Shown: positions 16,830 through 26,534, counted from the stretch's first letter. The stretch is 64,000 nt of DNA from Streptomyces sp. DH37 (GCF_029813835.1 NZ_JARVKV010000009.1:1-64000), one strand, 5' to 3'. Translations and numbers: made by a program. Notes: generated by a model not told the origin, from the sequence alone.

Positions 16830-19438
16830 GCGCGGAGGCCGGGGCGGTCACGGGGAGCGCGGAGACCTGCCGGCGGCCGGGCTGCGGCGGGGTGTACGAG
16901 GACGCCGGGGACGGCGAACCGCGGTGCGGCGTCTGCGGAACGGCGCCGGTGGTCCTCCCCGACGGCACGGTGGGCTCGCCGCCCACGACGGCCCTCGCCG
17001 GCGTGCCCACCGGGGCGCCGGGCCGCTCGTCACCGGACTCCTCCGGGGCCCCTTCGTCCGTCTCGTCCACCTCATCACCTTCATCCACTTCGCCCGCCTC
17101 ATCCCTGTCGTCCCTGTCATCCCTCTCCTCCGCCCCGTCCTCGGGACGGCTGTCGCGGTCCCTGCCGGGCGGCTCCCGCGGGCGGTCGGTGTCCGTGCGC
17201 AGCTCGCGCCCGTCGACGGGTTCGTCGGGCCGCGGCGCGCTGGGCGCCGGGCTGGTGGCGGTGCCCCCGGTGCCGCGTCCGGACCCGCGCTCGGCGGTGC
17301 TGGAGAACCCCGAGGTGCCCGAGCGGAAGCGCTTCTGCGGCAACCGCGAGTGCGGCGCGATGGTGGGCCGCACCCGCGGCGGCCGGCCGGGCCGCGCCGA
17401 GGGCTTCTGCACCCGCTGCGGGCACCCGTACTCCTTCGTCCCCAAGCTGCGTCCGGGGGACGTCGTGCGCGGCCAGTACGAGGTGGCGGGCTGCCTCGCG
17501 CACGGCGGCCTGGGCTGGGTCTACCTGGCGGTGGACCGCGCGGTCTCCGACCGGTGGGTGGTGCTCAAGGGGCTGCTGGACACCGGCGACCAGGACGCCA
17601 TGACGGCGGCGATCTCGGAGCGGCGCTTCCTCGCCGAGATCGAGCACCCCTCCATCGTGCGCATCTACAACTTCGTCGAGCACCTGGACCCGCGCACCGG
17701 CAGCCTCGACGGCTACATCGTGATGGAGTACGTCGGCGGCAGGTCGCTGAAGGAGATCGCCAACTCCCGCCGCACGCCCGCCGGCCGCCGCGACCCGCTG
17801 CCGGTGGAGCAGGCGTGCGCGTACGGCATCGAGGCGCTGGAGGCGCTGGGCTACCTGCACAGCCGGAACCTGCTGTACTGCGACTTCAAGATCGACAACG
17901 CCATCCAGCAGGGCGACCGCCTCAAGCTGATCGACATGGGGGCGGTCCGCCGGATGGACGACGGCGCGGGACCGGTCTACGGAACGGTCGGCTACCAGGC
18001 GCCGGAGATCGCGGCGGCGGGCCCGTCGGTGGCCTCCGACCTGTACACGGTGGCGCGCACGCTGGCGGTGCTGACCTTCGACTTCCAGGGCTACACCACC
18101 CTGTTCGCGCACAGCCTGCCGGGACCGGAGCACATCGGGGTCTTCCGGCGGTACGAGTCGTTCCACCGGCTGCTGGTGCGGGCCACCGACCCCGATCCGC
18201 GGCGGCGGTTCGCCTCGGCGGAGGAGATGTCCGAGCAGCTCACGGGCGTGCTGCGGGAGATCGTGGCGCTCCAGACGGGCGCCCCGCGCCCGTCGGTGTC
18301 CACGCTGTTCGGGCCGGAGACGAGGGTCGTGGACACCCGGCTGCTGGCGCGGATCGGCGGCGTCTCGCTGCTGGGCTCCCGTACGCCGCGCCGGTCCCCG
18401 CGGGCGCGCTGGAGGCGCCGGGCGCACGGCACGGGCGCGGGCGGCGCGGATCCCCTGGCGGGCGCCGGCGCGGTGGGCGCCGCTCCCGCGCTGGTGCCGC
18501 TGGACGCCCGGGCCGCGGCACTCGCGCTCCCGGTGCCGCTGATGGACCCGGCCGACCCGAACGCCGGCTTCCTCACCGGGCTGTCCGTCTCCTCCCCCGC
18601 CGAGCTGACCGCCGTCCTGGGCTCCGCGCCCGCCGACTCCGTCGAGCTGCGGCTGCGCGAACTGCGCGCCCGGCTGGAGACGGGCGGCGCGCGGGAGTAC
18701 ACGGCCGCCGCGGAGGTGCTGGCCGGACTCGAGGCGCGGTACGCCGACGACTGGCGGGTGGTCTGGTACCGGGGGGTGCACGCCCTGGTGACCGGCGACC
18801 GGGAGAGGGCGGCGCCGTCCTTCGAGGCGGTCCACGGCGCCTTCCCCGGCGAGCCGGCCCCCAAGCTGGCGCTCGGCGTCTGCGCGGAGGCGCTGGGGCG
18901 CTGGGACGACGCGGCGGAGTACCACCGCCTGGTGTGGGCGACCGACCCGGGTTTCGTGAGCGCCGCGTTCGGTCTGGCCCGGGTACGGTTGGCGACCGGT
19001 GATCGACGGGGTGCCGTACGGGCGCTGGAGTCCGTGCCGGAGTCCTCCGTCCACCACACGGCGGCCCGGGTCGCCGCCGTACGGGCCAGGCTGCGGCAGC
19101 GCTCCCCGCGCGAACCGCTGCTGGACGACCTCCGGGCGGCCGCCCACCAGGTGGAGCGGCTGCGGGAGTCGGGTCTGGACGCGCTGCGCCGCGAACGGTT
19201 GACCACCGAGGTACTGGGCAGTGCGTTGGACTGGGTGCTGGCGGGCCGTCACGGCGCGCCCGCATCCGCCGGTCAGGGGCGGCTTCCGCCCCTGCTGGGC
19301 TGCGAGCCGGACGAGAGGGGACTCCGTCTGGGGCTGGAACGCTCGTTCCGGCTGCTCGCCAGGCTCGCGCAGACCGGCGACGAAAGGATCGAACTGGTGG
19401 AACGGGCCAACCGTCTCCGCCCCAAGACGTGGGTGTGA
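16826..19438 (+). CDS. pknG: PknG-type serine/threonine protein kinase
   Basis: 870 residues, soluble. A zinc ribbon (CRRPGC...CGVCG) opens the protein. A Ser-rich linker (about 65-125) and a rubredoxin-like zinc part (RFCGNREC...FCTRCGH) lead to the kinase domain (about 210-480). The ATP lysine is Lys248 (VVLKG). The catalytic loop is YCDFKIDN (Asp353), lacking the usual HRD as in PknG. The metal motif is DMG (Asp370) in place of DFG. A TPR-like helical region (about 560-860) ends it. In mycobacteria PknG senses amino acids through GlnH/GlnX and phosphorylates FHA protein GarA to tune glutamate metabolism. The start GTG 16826 is coupled to the upstream stop. Confidence 0.92.
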   Translation: MSAEAGAVTGSAETCRRPGCGGVYEDAGDGEPRCGVCGTAPVVLPDGTVGSPPTTALAGVPTGAPGRSSPDSSGAPSSVSSTSSPSSTSPASSLSSLSSLSSAPSSGRLSRSLPGGSRGRSVSVRSSRPSTGSSGRGALGAGLVAVPPVPRPDPRSAVLENPEVPERKRFCGNRECGAMVGRTRGGRPGRAEGFCTRCGHPYSFVPKLRPGDVVRGQYEVAGCLAHGGLGWVYLAVDRAVSDRWVVLKGLLDTGDQDAMTAAISERRFLAEIEHPSIVRIYNFVEHLDPRTGSLDGYIVMEYVGGRSLKEIANSRRTPAGRRDPLPVEQACAYGIEALEALGYLHSRNLLYCDFKIDNAIQQGDRLKLIDMGAVRRMDDGAGPVYGTVGYQAPEIAAAGPSVASDLYTVARTLAVLTFDFQGYTTLFAHSLPGPEHIGVFRRYESFHRLLVRATDPDPRRRFASAEEMSEQLTGVLREIVALQTGAPRPSVSTLFGPETRVVDTRLLARIGGVSLLGSRTPRRSPRARWRRRAHGTGAGGADPLAGAGAVGAAPALVPLDARAAALALPVPLMDPADPNAGFLTGLSVSSPAELTAVLGSAPADSVELRLRELRARLETGGAREYTAAAEVLAGLEARYADDWRVVWYRGVHALVTGDRERAAPSFEAVHGAFPGEPAPKLALGVCAEALGRWDDAAEYHRLVWATDPGFVSAAFGLARVRLATGDRRGAVRALESVPESSVHHTAARVAAVRARLRQRSPREPLLDDLRAAAHQVERLRESGLDALRRERLTTEVLGSALDWVLAGRHGAPASAGQGRLPPLLGCEPDERGLRLGLERSFRLLARLAQTGDERIELVERANRLRPKTWV

Positions 19439-19440
19439 CC

Positions 19441-20883
19441 ATGCCGCAGCTAGACCGACTCTCCGTCTGCCCCCGGTGCCAGGAGCCGCTGGAGGACGGT
19501 GATCTCTTCTGCGGCGCGTGCGGCGCCGACCTGGCGGCCGAGGCAGGCGGCTCGCACCCCCCGGTCCCGCCGCCTCCTCCGGTGCCGCCCGCCGTGCCGT
19601 CCACCGTTCCGCCCGCGGTGCCGCCCACCGTGCCGCCCGGGGTGCCGGTGCCTCCCGTGCCCCCCGCTCCCCCGTCGCCGCCCGCCGGGCAGGACTTCGT
19701 GCCGCCGCCTCCCCCGGCACCGCCTGTCGCACCGCCCACCGTGCCGCCCGCCGCACCGCCCGGGGTGCCGGTGCCTCCCGTGCCCCCCGTCCCTCCGCCC
19801 CCCGCGGTGCCGCCCGCGCCCACCGCGCCCCCCGCGGCTCCGTCCGCCCAGGCCGGGCCGCCGCCCGTACCGCCCGCCGCGCCGGAGCCGGACCCGCGTG
19901 AGGACGCACGTGAGGACGCACGTGAGGACCCGCGTCCGGCCGGCGACCCGCCCGGCGCGCCGGAGGGCCGGTGCGTCGCCTGCGGCACGGGCGCCGTCGA
20001 CGCGGAGGGCCGCTGCGAGCACTGCGGCCACGCCCAGCCGCGCGAACGCGACCACATGGAGGAGGAGTCGGAGGGGGTGGCGGCGGCCAGCGACCGCGGG
20101 CTGCGCCACCACCGCAACGAGGACTCCTTCGCGGTCTCGGCCACCACGCTGCCGGACGGCTCGCCGGCCGTGATCGCCGTCGTCTGCGACGGGGTGTCCT
20201 CGGCGACCCGCCCGGACGAGGCGTCGGCCGCCGCCGCCGAGTCCGCCCGCGCGTCGTTGCTGGAGTCGCTGCCGCGCGGCGCCGACGCCCGGCAGGCCGT
20301 GCACGACGCCCTGGTGGCCGCCTCCGAGGCCGTCAACGCCCTGGCCTCGGAGTCCCGCGACCCGGCGGAGAACGCCCCGGCCTGCACCATCGTCGGCGCG
20401 GTGGTCGCCGGAGACCTCCTCACCGTCGGCTGGATCGGGGACAGCCGCGTCTACTGGGTGCCCGACGACCGCTCCGCCCAGCCCGCCCGGCTCACCGAGG
20501 ACGACTCCTGGGCCGCCCAGATGGTGGCGGCGGGCCTGATGGAGGAGGCCGAGGCGTACGCGGACGCCCGGGCCCACGCCATCACCGGGTGGCTGGGCGC
20601 GGACGCCTACGAGATCGATCCGCACACTGCCTCGTTCACCCCGGACCGGCCGGGCGTGGTGGTGGTGTGCACCGACGGGCTGTGGAACTACGCCGAGTCC
20701 GCCGAGGAGATGGCCGCGGCGGTCCCGGCCGACGCCCGCGCCCGTCCGATGCGGTGCGCCCGGCACCTGGTGGGGCACGCGCTGGACGGCGGGGGGCACG
20801 ACAACGTGACGGTGGCGGTGCTCCCGTTCCCCGCGCCGTCCGGATCCGGACGGGCCGTCCCCGGGCAGCAGGCCTCCGGCTGA
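19441..20883 (+). CDS. PP2C-type protein phosphatase with two zinc ribbons and Pro-rich linker
   Basis: 480 residues. A zinc ribbon (CPRCQEPLEDGDLFCGACG) starts the protein. A proline-rich linker of VPP/PPV repeats (about 38-165), ending in repeated REDA units, precedes a second ribbon (CVACGTG...CEHCGH). The PP2C domain (about 205-470) carries the metal and phosphate motifs RHHRNEDSF, VVCDGVSS, GDSRVYW, TDGLWNY and HDNVTVAV. It would reverse phosphorylation by the neighbouring PknG kinase. The ATG at 19441 starts two bases after the kinase stop; ribosome binding probably depends on coupling. Confidence 0.92.
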   Translation: MPQLDRLSVCPRCQEPLEDGDLFCGACGADLAAEAGGSHPPVPPPPPVPPAVPSTVPPAVPPTVPPGVPVPPVPPAPPSPPAGQDFVPPPPPAPPVAPPTVPPAAPPGVPVPPVPPVPPPPAVPPAPTAPPAAPSAQAGPPPVPPAAPEPDPREDAREDAREDPRPAGDPPGAPEGRCVACGTGAVDAEGRCEHCGHAQPRERDHMEEESEGVAAASDRGLRHHRNEDSFAVSATTLPDGSPAVIAVVCDGVSSATRPDEASAAAAESARASLLESLPRGADARQAVHDALVAASEAVNALASESRDPAENAPACTIVGAVVAGDLLTVGWIGDSRVYWVPDDRSAQPARLTEDDSWAAQMVAAGLMEEAEAYADARAHAITGWLGADAYEIDPHTASFTPDRPGVVVVCTDGLWNYAESAEEMAAAVPADARARPMRCARHLVGHALDGGGHDNVTVAVLPFPAPSGSGRAVPGQQASG

Positions 20884-21442
20884 CGCGTCGCGCGCCGGGG
20901 GCCGCGGCCTCGCCGGATCGGGCGTACCGCGCCCCGGCGGACGACGACCGGAACGAGTGCCTCCCGGGCGGCGGTCCGGAAGGTGGCGCAGATCACGCAA
21001 CCGCCCTCCCCGCCCGGCGGCCACCGGGCGCCGGACGTCCGGCACCTGCGGCGCGGGCGGCGGTACGGGGCCGGGCCGGTCGCGCCGCCTGCCGCCGGAC
21101 GGCGGGCAACCCGCAGGTCACGCGGTACCGGGCCGGACGGAAACGGCCCGGAGGGCAGCGGAGGGAACGAGGGCGGAGAACCCGGCCCTTCCGGGCAGAC
21201 CGCCGCCCGGCACGGGCCGCGCCGGGCGGCGGGCGGAGGCGCCGCCCGGCGGACGCGGGGCGCGTCCGGTCGCGATGGCGGTGGGCGTGACCGGCCCCGC
21301 GACCGGTACTGTTCCGCTGAAGGCGGCGGTCCCCGAGGCCGACGAGACCGCCGGACGCGCGGCCCGAAGGGCGGTCCGCGCGAGGACAGCGAACGACCGA
21401 GCGACGCGACACGGAGCCGCGCGGAGGGGGAAGGACACCGAC
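20884..21442. other. 559-bp non-coding gap inside the PknG island
   Basis: No frame here looks like a real gene. The open frames are Arg/Gly/Pro-rich shadows on both strands with no recognisable motif. The position is where I recall a von Willebrand A-domain gene in other streptomycetes, but I find no MIDAS-like DxSxS remnant. Confidence 0.5.
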
Positions 21443-22669
21443 ATGCCGACTTGCCCGAACGGCCATCAGTCGGCGGCCGACGACTGGTGCGAGGTGTGCG
21501 GCCACCGCATCGCCTCCGCTCCGGGTGTGCCCGCCGGCGCCGTCCCGCCGCCCCCGCCCCCGATGCACGGCCAGGGGGGCGGCTACGGCTACCCCGGTCC
21601 GGGGGGCGACTCCGCGATGCAGTCCGAGCCGTGCCCGCAGTGCCGCACTCCGCGCGAGGGCCAGGCGCCGGTGTGCGAGGAGTGCCGGTACAACTTCCTC
21701 ACCCGCTCCCCCGCCGCCTACAGCCCGCCGCCTCCGCCCGCCCCGCCGTCCCAGGCGCCCGGCGGCAGCATGAGCGGGCTGAACCTTCCTCCCGGCTTCC
21801 AGACGCAGGGCCCTCCCGGCCCGCCGCCTCCGCCCGCCCCGCCGCAGCCGCAGCCCGTCCAACAACCCCAGCACCAGCCCTCCCACCAGCAGCCCATGGC
21901 TCCGCCGCAGCACCACGGGCAGCCCCAGCACGGGCAGCCGGACTACGGCCGGGCCGACTACGGGCAGCAGCCCGGCTACGGCTACCCCCAGCCCCCGCAG
22001 CCGCCGGCTCCCCAGCCCCAGCAGCCGCCGCAGCACCAGCCGCCGCAGCAGGGAGGCGGCGGGGACGACTGGACGCTTCCGCCGCCCTCGCACGGCGGGC
22101 AGCAGCCCGGCCGGCACGCCCAGCCCCCGCACACCCAGCCCCCGTACGGGCAGCAGCCCGGCTACGGCTACCCCCAGCAGCAGCCCCATCAGCAGCCGCA
22201 GCACCAGTCCCCCCAGCACCTGCCGCCCCAGCACCACCAGCAGCAGGGACCGCCGCAGCAGCCCGCGACCTGGGTGGTGACGGTGGGGCCGGACCACGAG
22301 TACTTCACGGCGATGATGCGGCGCAGCGGCCCCGAGGCCGCCGGGCTCAACATCCCCGCCTACACCGCCGAGCAGCGCGTCCAGCTCAACGGCCCCCAGG
22401 TCACCATCGGCCGCCGCCGCCACTCCACCGGCGAGTCGCCCGACATCGACCTGGGCCGCTCGCCGGAGGACCCGGGGGTCTCGCACCAGCACGCGGTGCT
22501 GGTGCAGCAGCCCGACGGCGGCTGGTCCGTGGTCGACCAGGACTCCACCAACGGCACCACCATCAACGGCGCCGAGGACCCGATCCAGCCGTTCGTCCCC
22601 GTCCCCCTCCAGGAGGGCGACCGGGTGCACGTCGGCGCGTGGACCACGATCACCCTGCACCGGGGCTGA
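21443..22669 (+). CDS. Zinc-ribbon FHA-domain protein
   Basis: 408 residues. Two zinc ribbons (CPNGHQ...CEVCGH and CPQCRTPREGQAPVCEECRY) are followed by a long Pro/Gln/Gly-rich linker (about 90-275). In the linker, YGQQPGYGYPQ-type and QHQP-type units repeat. The C-terminal FHA domain (about 310-405) has TIGRRR, the conserved VSHQHAV turn and DSTNGTTING, so phosphothreonine binding should be intact. It is the likely phosphorylated partner or reader of the PknG kinase, in the place of GarA/OdhI, though it lacks the compact GarA layout. The ATG follows GGAGGGGGAAGGA. Confidence 0.9.
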   Translation: MPTCPNGHQSAADDWCEVCGHRIASAPGVPAGAVPPPPPPMHGQGGGYGYPGPGGDSAMQSEPCPQCRTPREGQAPVCEECRYNFLTRSPAAYSPPPPPAPPSQAPGGSMSGLNLPPGFQTQGPPGPPPPPAPPQPQPVQQPQHQPSHQQPMAPPQHHGQPQHGQPDYGRADYGQQPGYGYPQPPQPPAPQPQQPPQHQPPQQGGGGDDWTLPPPSHGGQQPGRHAQPPHTQPPYGQQPGYGYPQQQPHQQPQHQSPQHLPPQHHQQQGPPQQPATWVVTVGPDHEYFTAMMRRSGPEAAGLNIPAYTAEQRVQLNGPQVTIGRRRHSTGESPDIDLGRSPEDPGVSHQHAVLVQQPDGGWSVVDQDSTNGTTINGAEDPIQPFVPVPLQEGDRVHVGAWTTITLHRG

Positions 22670-23003
22670 CACCGGCTCCGGAGCCCGGGCCCGTGCCGCT
22701 GCCGCCGCCCGGCGGCAGCGGCCGGCGGTCCGGGTCGTCCGAGCAGTCCGGAGCGTTCGAGCAGTCCGGGGCGTCCGGGGCGTCAGGTCAGGCCCACTGC
22801 CGCGCGCCGCGGACGGTCAGGTCGCCCTCCGCCGCGAGGGTTCCGGCCGGCTTCCGCGTCAGCTCCCGCGCCCGCCCCTCGGCGCCCCCTTCGTCACCTG
22901 TGTCCCGCATGTCACCACCGTCCCGCCGCGGGACGGCCGGGCGACATCGCCCCGGAGCGGGGGGAAGGCCGGAAGGTGATATTCCGCCACTAGCCTCCGC
23001 ACC
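22670..23003. other. Intergenic region between FHA gene and ABC exporter
   Basis: 334 bases. It holds the FHA terminator, short GAGCAGTCCGG repeats (about 22740-22790) and a TAGCCT hexamer at 22991-22996 eight bases before the exporter ATG, which could be a -10 for a leaderless transcript. Small frames here are not convincing genes. Confidence 0.4.
22695..22722 (+). terminator. Hairpin after the FHA gene
   Basis: A 12-bp perfect stem (GCCGCTGCCGCC and its complement) with a GCCC loop lies 25 bases after the stop. Confidence 0.7.
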
Positions 23004-23732
23004 ATGACCACTGCCGCGATCACAGTCGAGGGGCTGCGCAAGCGGTACGGGGACGTGCAGGCCGTCGACGGGGTGTCGCTCACCGTCGGACGCGGCGAGT
23101 TCTACGGCATCCTCGGACCGAACGGCGCGGGCAAGACGACCACCCTGGAGATGACCGAGGGCCTGCGCAGGCCGGACGAGGGGACGGTCCGGCTGCTCGG
23201 CGAATCCCCCTTCCCCCGCAACCCGGCGCTGCTGCGCCGCATGGGCGTCCAGCTCCAGGCGTCGGCGTTCTTCGAGAAGCTGACCGCGCGCGAGCAGATC
23301 CGCACCTTCGCCTCCCTCTACGGCGTCTCCGCCGAGCGCGCCGACGCGATGCTGGACACCGTCGGCCTGACCGAGAAGGCGGACACCCGCGAGGACAGGC
23401 TCTCCGGCGGCCAGGCCCAGCGGCTGTCCATCGCCTGCGCCCTCGTCCACGACCCGGAGCTGGTCTTCCTCGACGAGCCGACCACCGGCCTCGATCCGCA
23501 GGCCCGCCGCAATCTGTGGGACCTGCTGCGCGCCATCAACCACGAGGGCCGCACGGTGGTGCTCACCACGCACTACATGGACGAGGCCGAGGCGCTGTGC
23601 GACCGGGTCGCGGTGATGGACCGCGGCCGCGTGCTGCGCGTGGGCGCCCCCGCCGAGCTGATCGAGGAGCTGGGCGCGGCCTCCCTGGAGGACGTCTTCC
23701 TCCAGCTGACCGGACGGGAGTACCGCCAGTGA
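23004..23732 (+). CDS. ABC transporter ATP-binding protein (DrrA-like)
   Basis: 242 residues. It has Walker A GPNGAGKTT, Q-loop VQLQASAF, signature LSGGQAQRLS, Walker B LVFLDEPTTGLDPQ and H-loop LTTHYMDEAEAL. It powers the ABC-2 permease encoded next, with which its stop overlaps (GTGA). DrrA/NodI-type pairs export lipophilic compounds such as antibiotics or lipids; the cargo is not known here. No clear ribosome site is seen before the ATG, and a TAGCCT box lies close upstream, so a leaderless mRNA is likely. Confidence 0.93.
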   Translation: MTTAAITVEGLRKRYGDVQAVDGVSLTVGRGEFYGILGPNGAGKTTTLEMTEGLRRPDEGTVRLLGESPFPRNPALLRRMGVQLQASAFFEKLTAREQIRTFASLYGVSAERADAMLDTVGLTEKADTREDRLSGGQAQRLSIACALVHDPELVFLDEPTTGLDPQARRNLWDLLRAINHEGRTVVLTTHYMDEAEALCDRVAVMDRGRVLRVGAPAELIEELGAASLEDVFLQLTGREYRQ

Positions 23733-24799
23733 GTGCCAGGACGTTCGCCGGTCTCTCGAAGGCCATGGCCCTGGGCCTGCTGAGGGACCGGACCGCCGTG
23801 TTCTTCATGCTGCTCTTCCCGCTGATGTTCCTGGTCCTGCTCGGCGCGCTGCTGAAGAACGAGTCGACGCCGCGGGCGGAGATCGTCCAGATCGGCCGGG
23901 TCGAGGTGTTCGACTCCCTGCCCCGCGAGACGCGGGAGGGGCTGGAGGACTTCCTGAGCATCGAGAGGTCCGGCGACCGGGAGAAGGCGCTGGAGGAGGT
24001 CCGCGCGGGCGACGTGGACGCGGTGGTCTGGCAGGAGGGCGACGACGTGCGGCTGCGCTACTCGGCGGCCGACCCGGCCCGGGCGGGCAATGTGCAGGCG
24101 ATCGTCAACTCCGTCGTCCAGCAGGCCAACATCGCGGCGACCGGGCAGCCGCCGGCGTACGAGCTGACCACCGCGCGGGTCGAGGACGAGTCCCTGAAGG
24201 TGATCCAGTTCCTCACCCCGGGCATGCTCGGCTGGGCGGTGTCGATGAGCGCGATCATGGGCTCGGCCCTCACGCTGGTCAACTGGCGCAAGAAGCGCAT
24301 CCTGCGCCGGCTCTGGCTCGCCCCGGTGAACGCGGGGTCGGTCATCGGCGCCCGCGTCGGGGTGAGCGTGGCGCTGGCCCTCGTGCAGACGCTGGTCTTC
24401 GTGGGAGTGGCCTCGATCCCCTTCTACGGCCTGGAGCTGAGCGGCGACTGGTGGCTGTCCCTGCCGCTCGTCGTCTGCGGCACGCTGGCCTTCATGTCCA
24501 TCGGACTGGTCATCGGCGCCTGGGCGAAGACCGAGGAGGCGGCCAACGGCGTCTCCCAGCTCGTCGTCCTGCCGATGGCCTTCCTCTCCGGCTCCTTCTT
24601 CCCGCTGGACAACGCGCCGGCCTGGGTGCGGGCGGCCTCCGACGTCCTCCCGCTGACGTACCTGACCGAGGCGATGCAGGACGTCCTCTCCCGCGGCCAG
24701 TCCTGGGGCGCGGCCCTGCCCACCATGGGCGGGCTGCTGCTGTTCGCGGCGGTCCTGACGGCCGTCGCCGCCCGGCTCTTCCGCTGGGACGACGCGTGA
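23729..24799 (+). CDS. ABC-2 type transporter permease
   Basis: 356 residues. An N-terminal membrane helix (about 21-42: [19 protein letters not shown]) precedes an extracytoplasmic domain (about 45-165). Five C-terminal helices follow, with the ABC-2 core motif [25 protein letters not shown] near residue 290. It pairs with the preceding ATPase to form a dimeric exporter in the cytoplasmic membrane. GTG 23729 overlaps the ATPase stop by four bases. Confidence 0.93.
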   Translation: MSARTFAGLSKAMALGLLRDRTAVFFMLLFPLMFLVLLGALLKNESTPRAEIVQIGRVEVFDSLPRETREGLEDFLSIERSGDREKALEEVRAGDVDAVVWQEGDDVRLRYSAADPARAGNVQAIVNSVVQQANIAATGQPPAYELTTARVEDESLKVIQFLTPGMLGWAVSMSAIMGSALTLVNWRKKRILRRLWLAPVNAGSVIGARVGVSVALALVQTLVFVGVASIPFYGLELSGDWWLSLPLVVCGTLAFMSIGLVIGAWAKTEEAANGVSQLVVLPMAFLSGSFFPLDNAPAWVRAASDVLPLTYLTEAMQDVLSRGQSWGAALPTMGGLLLFAAVLTAVAARLFRWDDA

Positions 24800-24875
24800 G
24801 GGACGCACGGGTTCCGCGGGGGTCCGCCCCGGGGCCGAAGTCCCGGGCCGGGCATCTGCGACCATGGAGGGCGTG

Positions 24876-25277
24876 ATGGAGATTCCGCGCGGCAGCTTGC
24901 AGACGCAGACCTTCTTCGAGCAGGTCGGGGGCGAGGAGACGTTCCGGCGACTGGTGCGCCGGTTCTACGAGGGCGTCGCACAGGACCCGCTGCTGCGGCC
25001 GATGTACCCGGAGGAGGACCTCGGCCCGGCCGAGGAGCGGCTGGCGCTGTTCCTGATGCAGTACTGGGGCGGGCCCCGGACGTACAGCGAGCAGCGGGGG
25101 CACCCCCGGCTGCGCATGCGGCACGTGCCCTTCACGGTCGACCGCGCCGCCCACGACGCCTGGCTGCGGCACATGCGGGACGCCGTGGACAGCCTCGGCC
25201 TGGCCCCCGAGCACGAGCGGCAGCTGTGGGACTACCTGGTCTACGCGGCCGCCTCGATGGTCAACACCCCGGGCTGA
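24876..25277 (+). CDS. glbO: Truncated haemoglobin, group II (trHbO type)
   Basis: 133 residues from ATG 24876; GGAGG lies five bases upstream, while the ATG at 24864 overlaps that site. Group II features are present: [21 protein letters not shown], proximal His in RMRHVPFTV, Tyr at B10 (RRFY) and Trp at G8 (DAWLRHM). The protein binds haem and reacts with oxygen, NO or peroxide in the cytoplasm. It lies alone between the exporter and a strong bidirectional terminator. Confidence 0.92.
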   Translation: MEIPRGSLQTQTFFEQVGGEETFRRLVRRFYEGVAQDPLLRPMYPEEDLGPAEERLALFLMQYWGGPRTYSEQRGHPRLRMRHVPFTVDRAAHDAWLRHMRDAVDSLGLAPEHERQLWDYLVYAAASMVNTPG

Positions 25278-25296
25278 CCCCCGTCCGCCCGCACCT

Positions 25297-25337
25297 GCGG
25301 GAGCCCCCGGCCGATGCTTCGGGCCGGGGGCTCCCGC
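25297..25337. terminator. Strong bidirectional hairpin between convergent genes
   Basis: A 16-bp perfect stem (GCGGGAGCCCCCGGCC and its complement) with a 9-base loop lies between the globin stop and the stop of the leftward gene at 25347. Confidence 0.9.
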
Positions 25338-25346
25338 ACGCGTTCC

Positions 25347-26090
25347 TCACAGCGGGGTGACGCTCAGCCCCGCGCGTCCGCCGAGCCCCGCGCGTCCGCC
25401 GCCGCGCACGGCGACGGAGCCGTACGGGGTGCGCAGCCGCAGCCAGGAGCCGGCGGTGAGCACGGCCACCGTGCCGGCGGGCCCGTCCGCGGCGGGCGGC
25501 GGCGGGCCCTGGGGGCCGGCCGCGAGGGCCGGGCCGCGCGAGCGCAGCATGCCGAGCGCCTGCGCGGCGTGGACGGCGCGCAGCGGCAGGCCCGTGCCGC
25601 CGCCCAGGGGGCGGGACCAGATCTCCTCCGCCAGCGCGTCCAGCGCCTCGCGGGTGCGCTCCTCCGGCGGCAGCGCCTCGCTGCGCCTCCGGAACTCGGC
25701 GACCACCGCCGCGGCGGCCGCGCGGACCCCCTCGTACGGCAGTTCGCCCACCGTGCGCCAGCCGCCGCGCGGCGGCAGCAGACCGGCCCAGGGCGGGCCG
25801 GTCACGGCGGCGGGGACGGTCACCGACCCGGTCGTCTCGTCGACGCCCTCCAGCAGTTCCCCAGCGGAGACCGTCGCGTCCAGCTCCGCCGGATCGGACA
25901 GCCGGGCGGTGCGCACGGCGAGCACCTCGAAACGGGCCGGGCGCGCGAAGACGCCCAGGACGCCGTCCTCGGTCGCCCGCAGCCGTACCGCCGCGGTCCT
26001 CTCCCAGCGCAGCAGCCGTCCCAGGAAGGCGGCCAGTTCGGCCGTCTCCCCGGGATCGGCGAACACCAGGCGTGGGGGCCGGCCGCTCAT
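25347..26090 (-). CDS. Conserved hypothetical protein coupled to a thioesterase
   Basis: 247 residues from MSGRPPRLVF. No signal peptide or membrane segment is present. The N-terminal half is alpha/beta-like (LVFADPGETAELAAFLGRLLRW), the middle part Arg/Glu-rich, and the C-terminal half ends in SWLRLRTPYGSVAVRGGG. I do not recognise the family or any active-site motif. Its ATG overlaps the thioesterase stop by four bases (ATGA), so both are made from one transcript, probably with EttA upstream. Confidence 0.75.
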   Translation of the reverse strand: MSGRPPRLVFADPGETAELAAFLGRLLRWERTAAVRLRATEDGVLGVFARPARFEVLAVRTARLSDPAELDATVSAGELLEGVDETTGSVTVPAAVTGPPWAGLLPPRGGWRTVGELPYEGVRAAAAAVVAEFRRRSEALPPEERTREALDALAEEIWSRPLGGGTGLPLRAVHAAQALGMLRSRGPALAAGPQGPPPPAADGPAGTVAVLTAGSWLRLRTPYGSVAVRGGGRAGLGGRAGLSVTPL

Positions 26091-26527
26091 GCGGCGGCGA
26101 TTCCCGTCGCTCCGTCGTCCAGGTACTCCTTGAGGAACGCCTTCTCCTCGTCGGTGAGCCGCCGGGGCCGCTCGCGCTCCAGGTCGTAGGGCACCACGAC
26201 CGTCGAGGCGCGGACGTAGACGGTGTCCCCCTCCGCGGGGCCGTCCTTGACCTCGTACTCGACCGTCAGCGACGCCGCGCCGATCTTCGTCACCCACATC
26301 TCGACCACGACCGGCTCGTGCCGGTGCGTCAGCGGGCGCAGGTAGGCGATCTCGTGCCGGGCCACCACCGAGCCGCCGGTGAAGGCTCCCGACGCCGCCT
26401 GGCGGGCCAGCCGGAACATGAAGTCGATCCGCGCCTCCTCCAGGTACCTCAGGAACACGACGTTGTTGACGTGCCCGAAGGAGTCCATGTCGGACCAGCG
26501 CAGGGGGCAGGGGAATGTGTGGCGCAC
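26087..26527 (-). CDS. Acyl-CoA thioesterase, 4HBT hot-dog fold
   Basis: 146 residues. The hot-dog signature RWSDMDSFGHVNNVVFLRYLEEAR carries the catalytic Asp and the HVNN motif of 4-hydroxybenzoyl-CoA thioesterase relatives. The second strand pattern (SLTVEYEV) follows. It hydrolyses acyl-CoA thioesters of unknown chain. The GTG start at 26527 follows GAGGAACGC and lies seven bases after the EttA stop, so it is probably co-transcribed with ettA. Confidence 0.88.
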   Translation of the reverse strand: MRHTFPCPLRWSDMDSFGHVNNVVFLRYLEEARIDFMFRLARQAASGAFTGGSVVARHEIAYLRPLTHRHEPVVVEMWVTKIGAASLTVEYEVKDGPAEGDTVYVRASTVVVPYDLERERPRRLTDEEKAFLKEYLDDGATGIAAA

Positions 26528-26534
26528 GCGTTCC

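Noticed and set aside
20884..21442. Degraded VWA gene
   Set aside because: No DxSxS or other VWA motif could be read in any frame, so no pseudogene is annotated.
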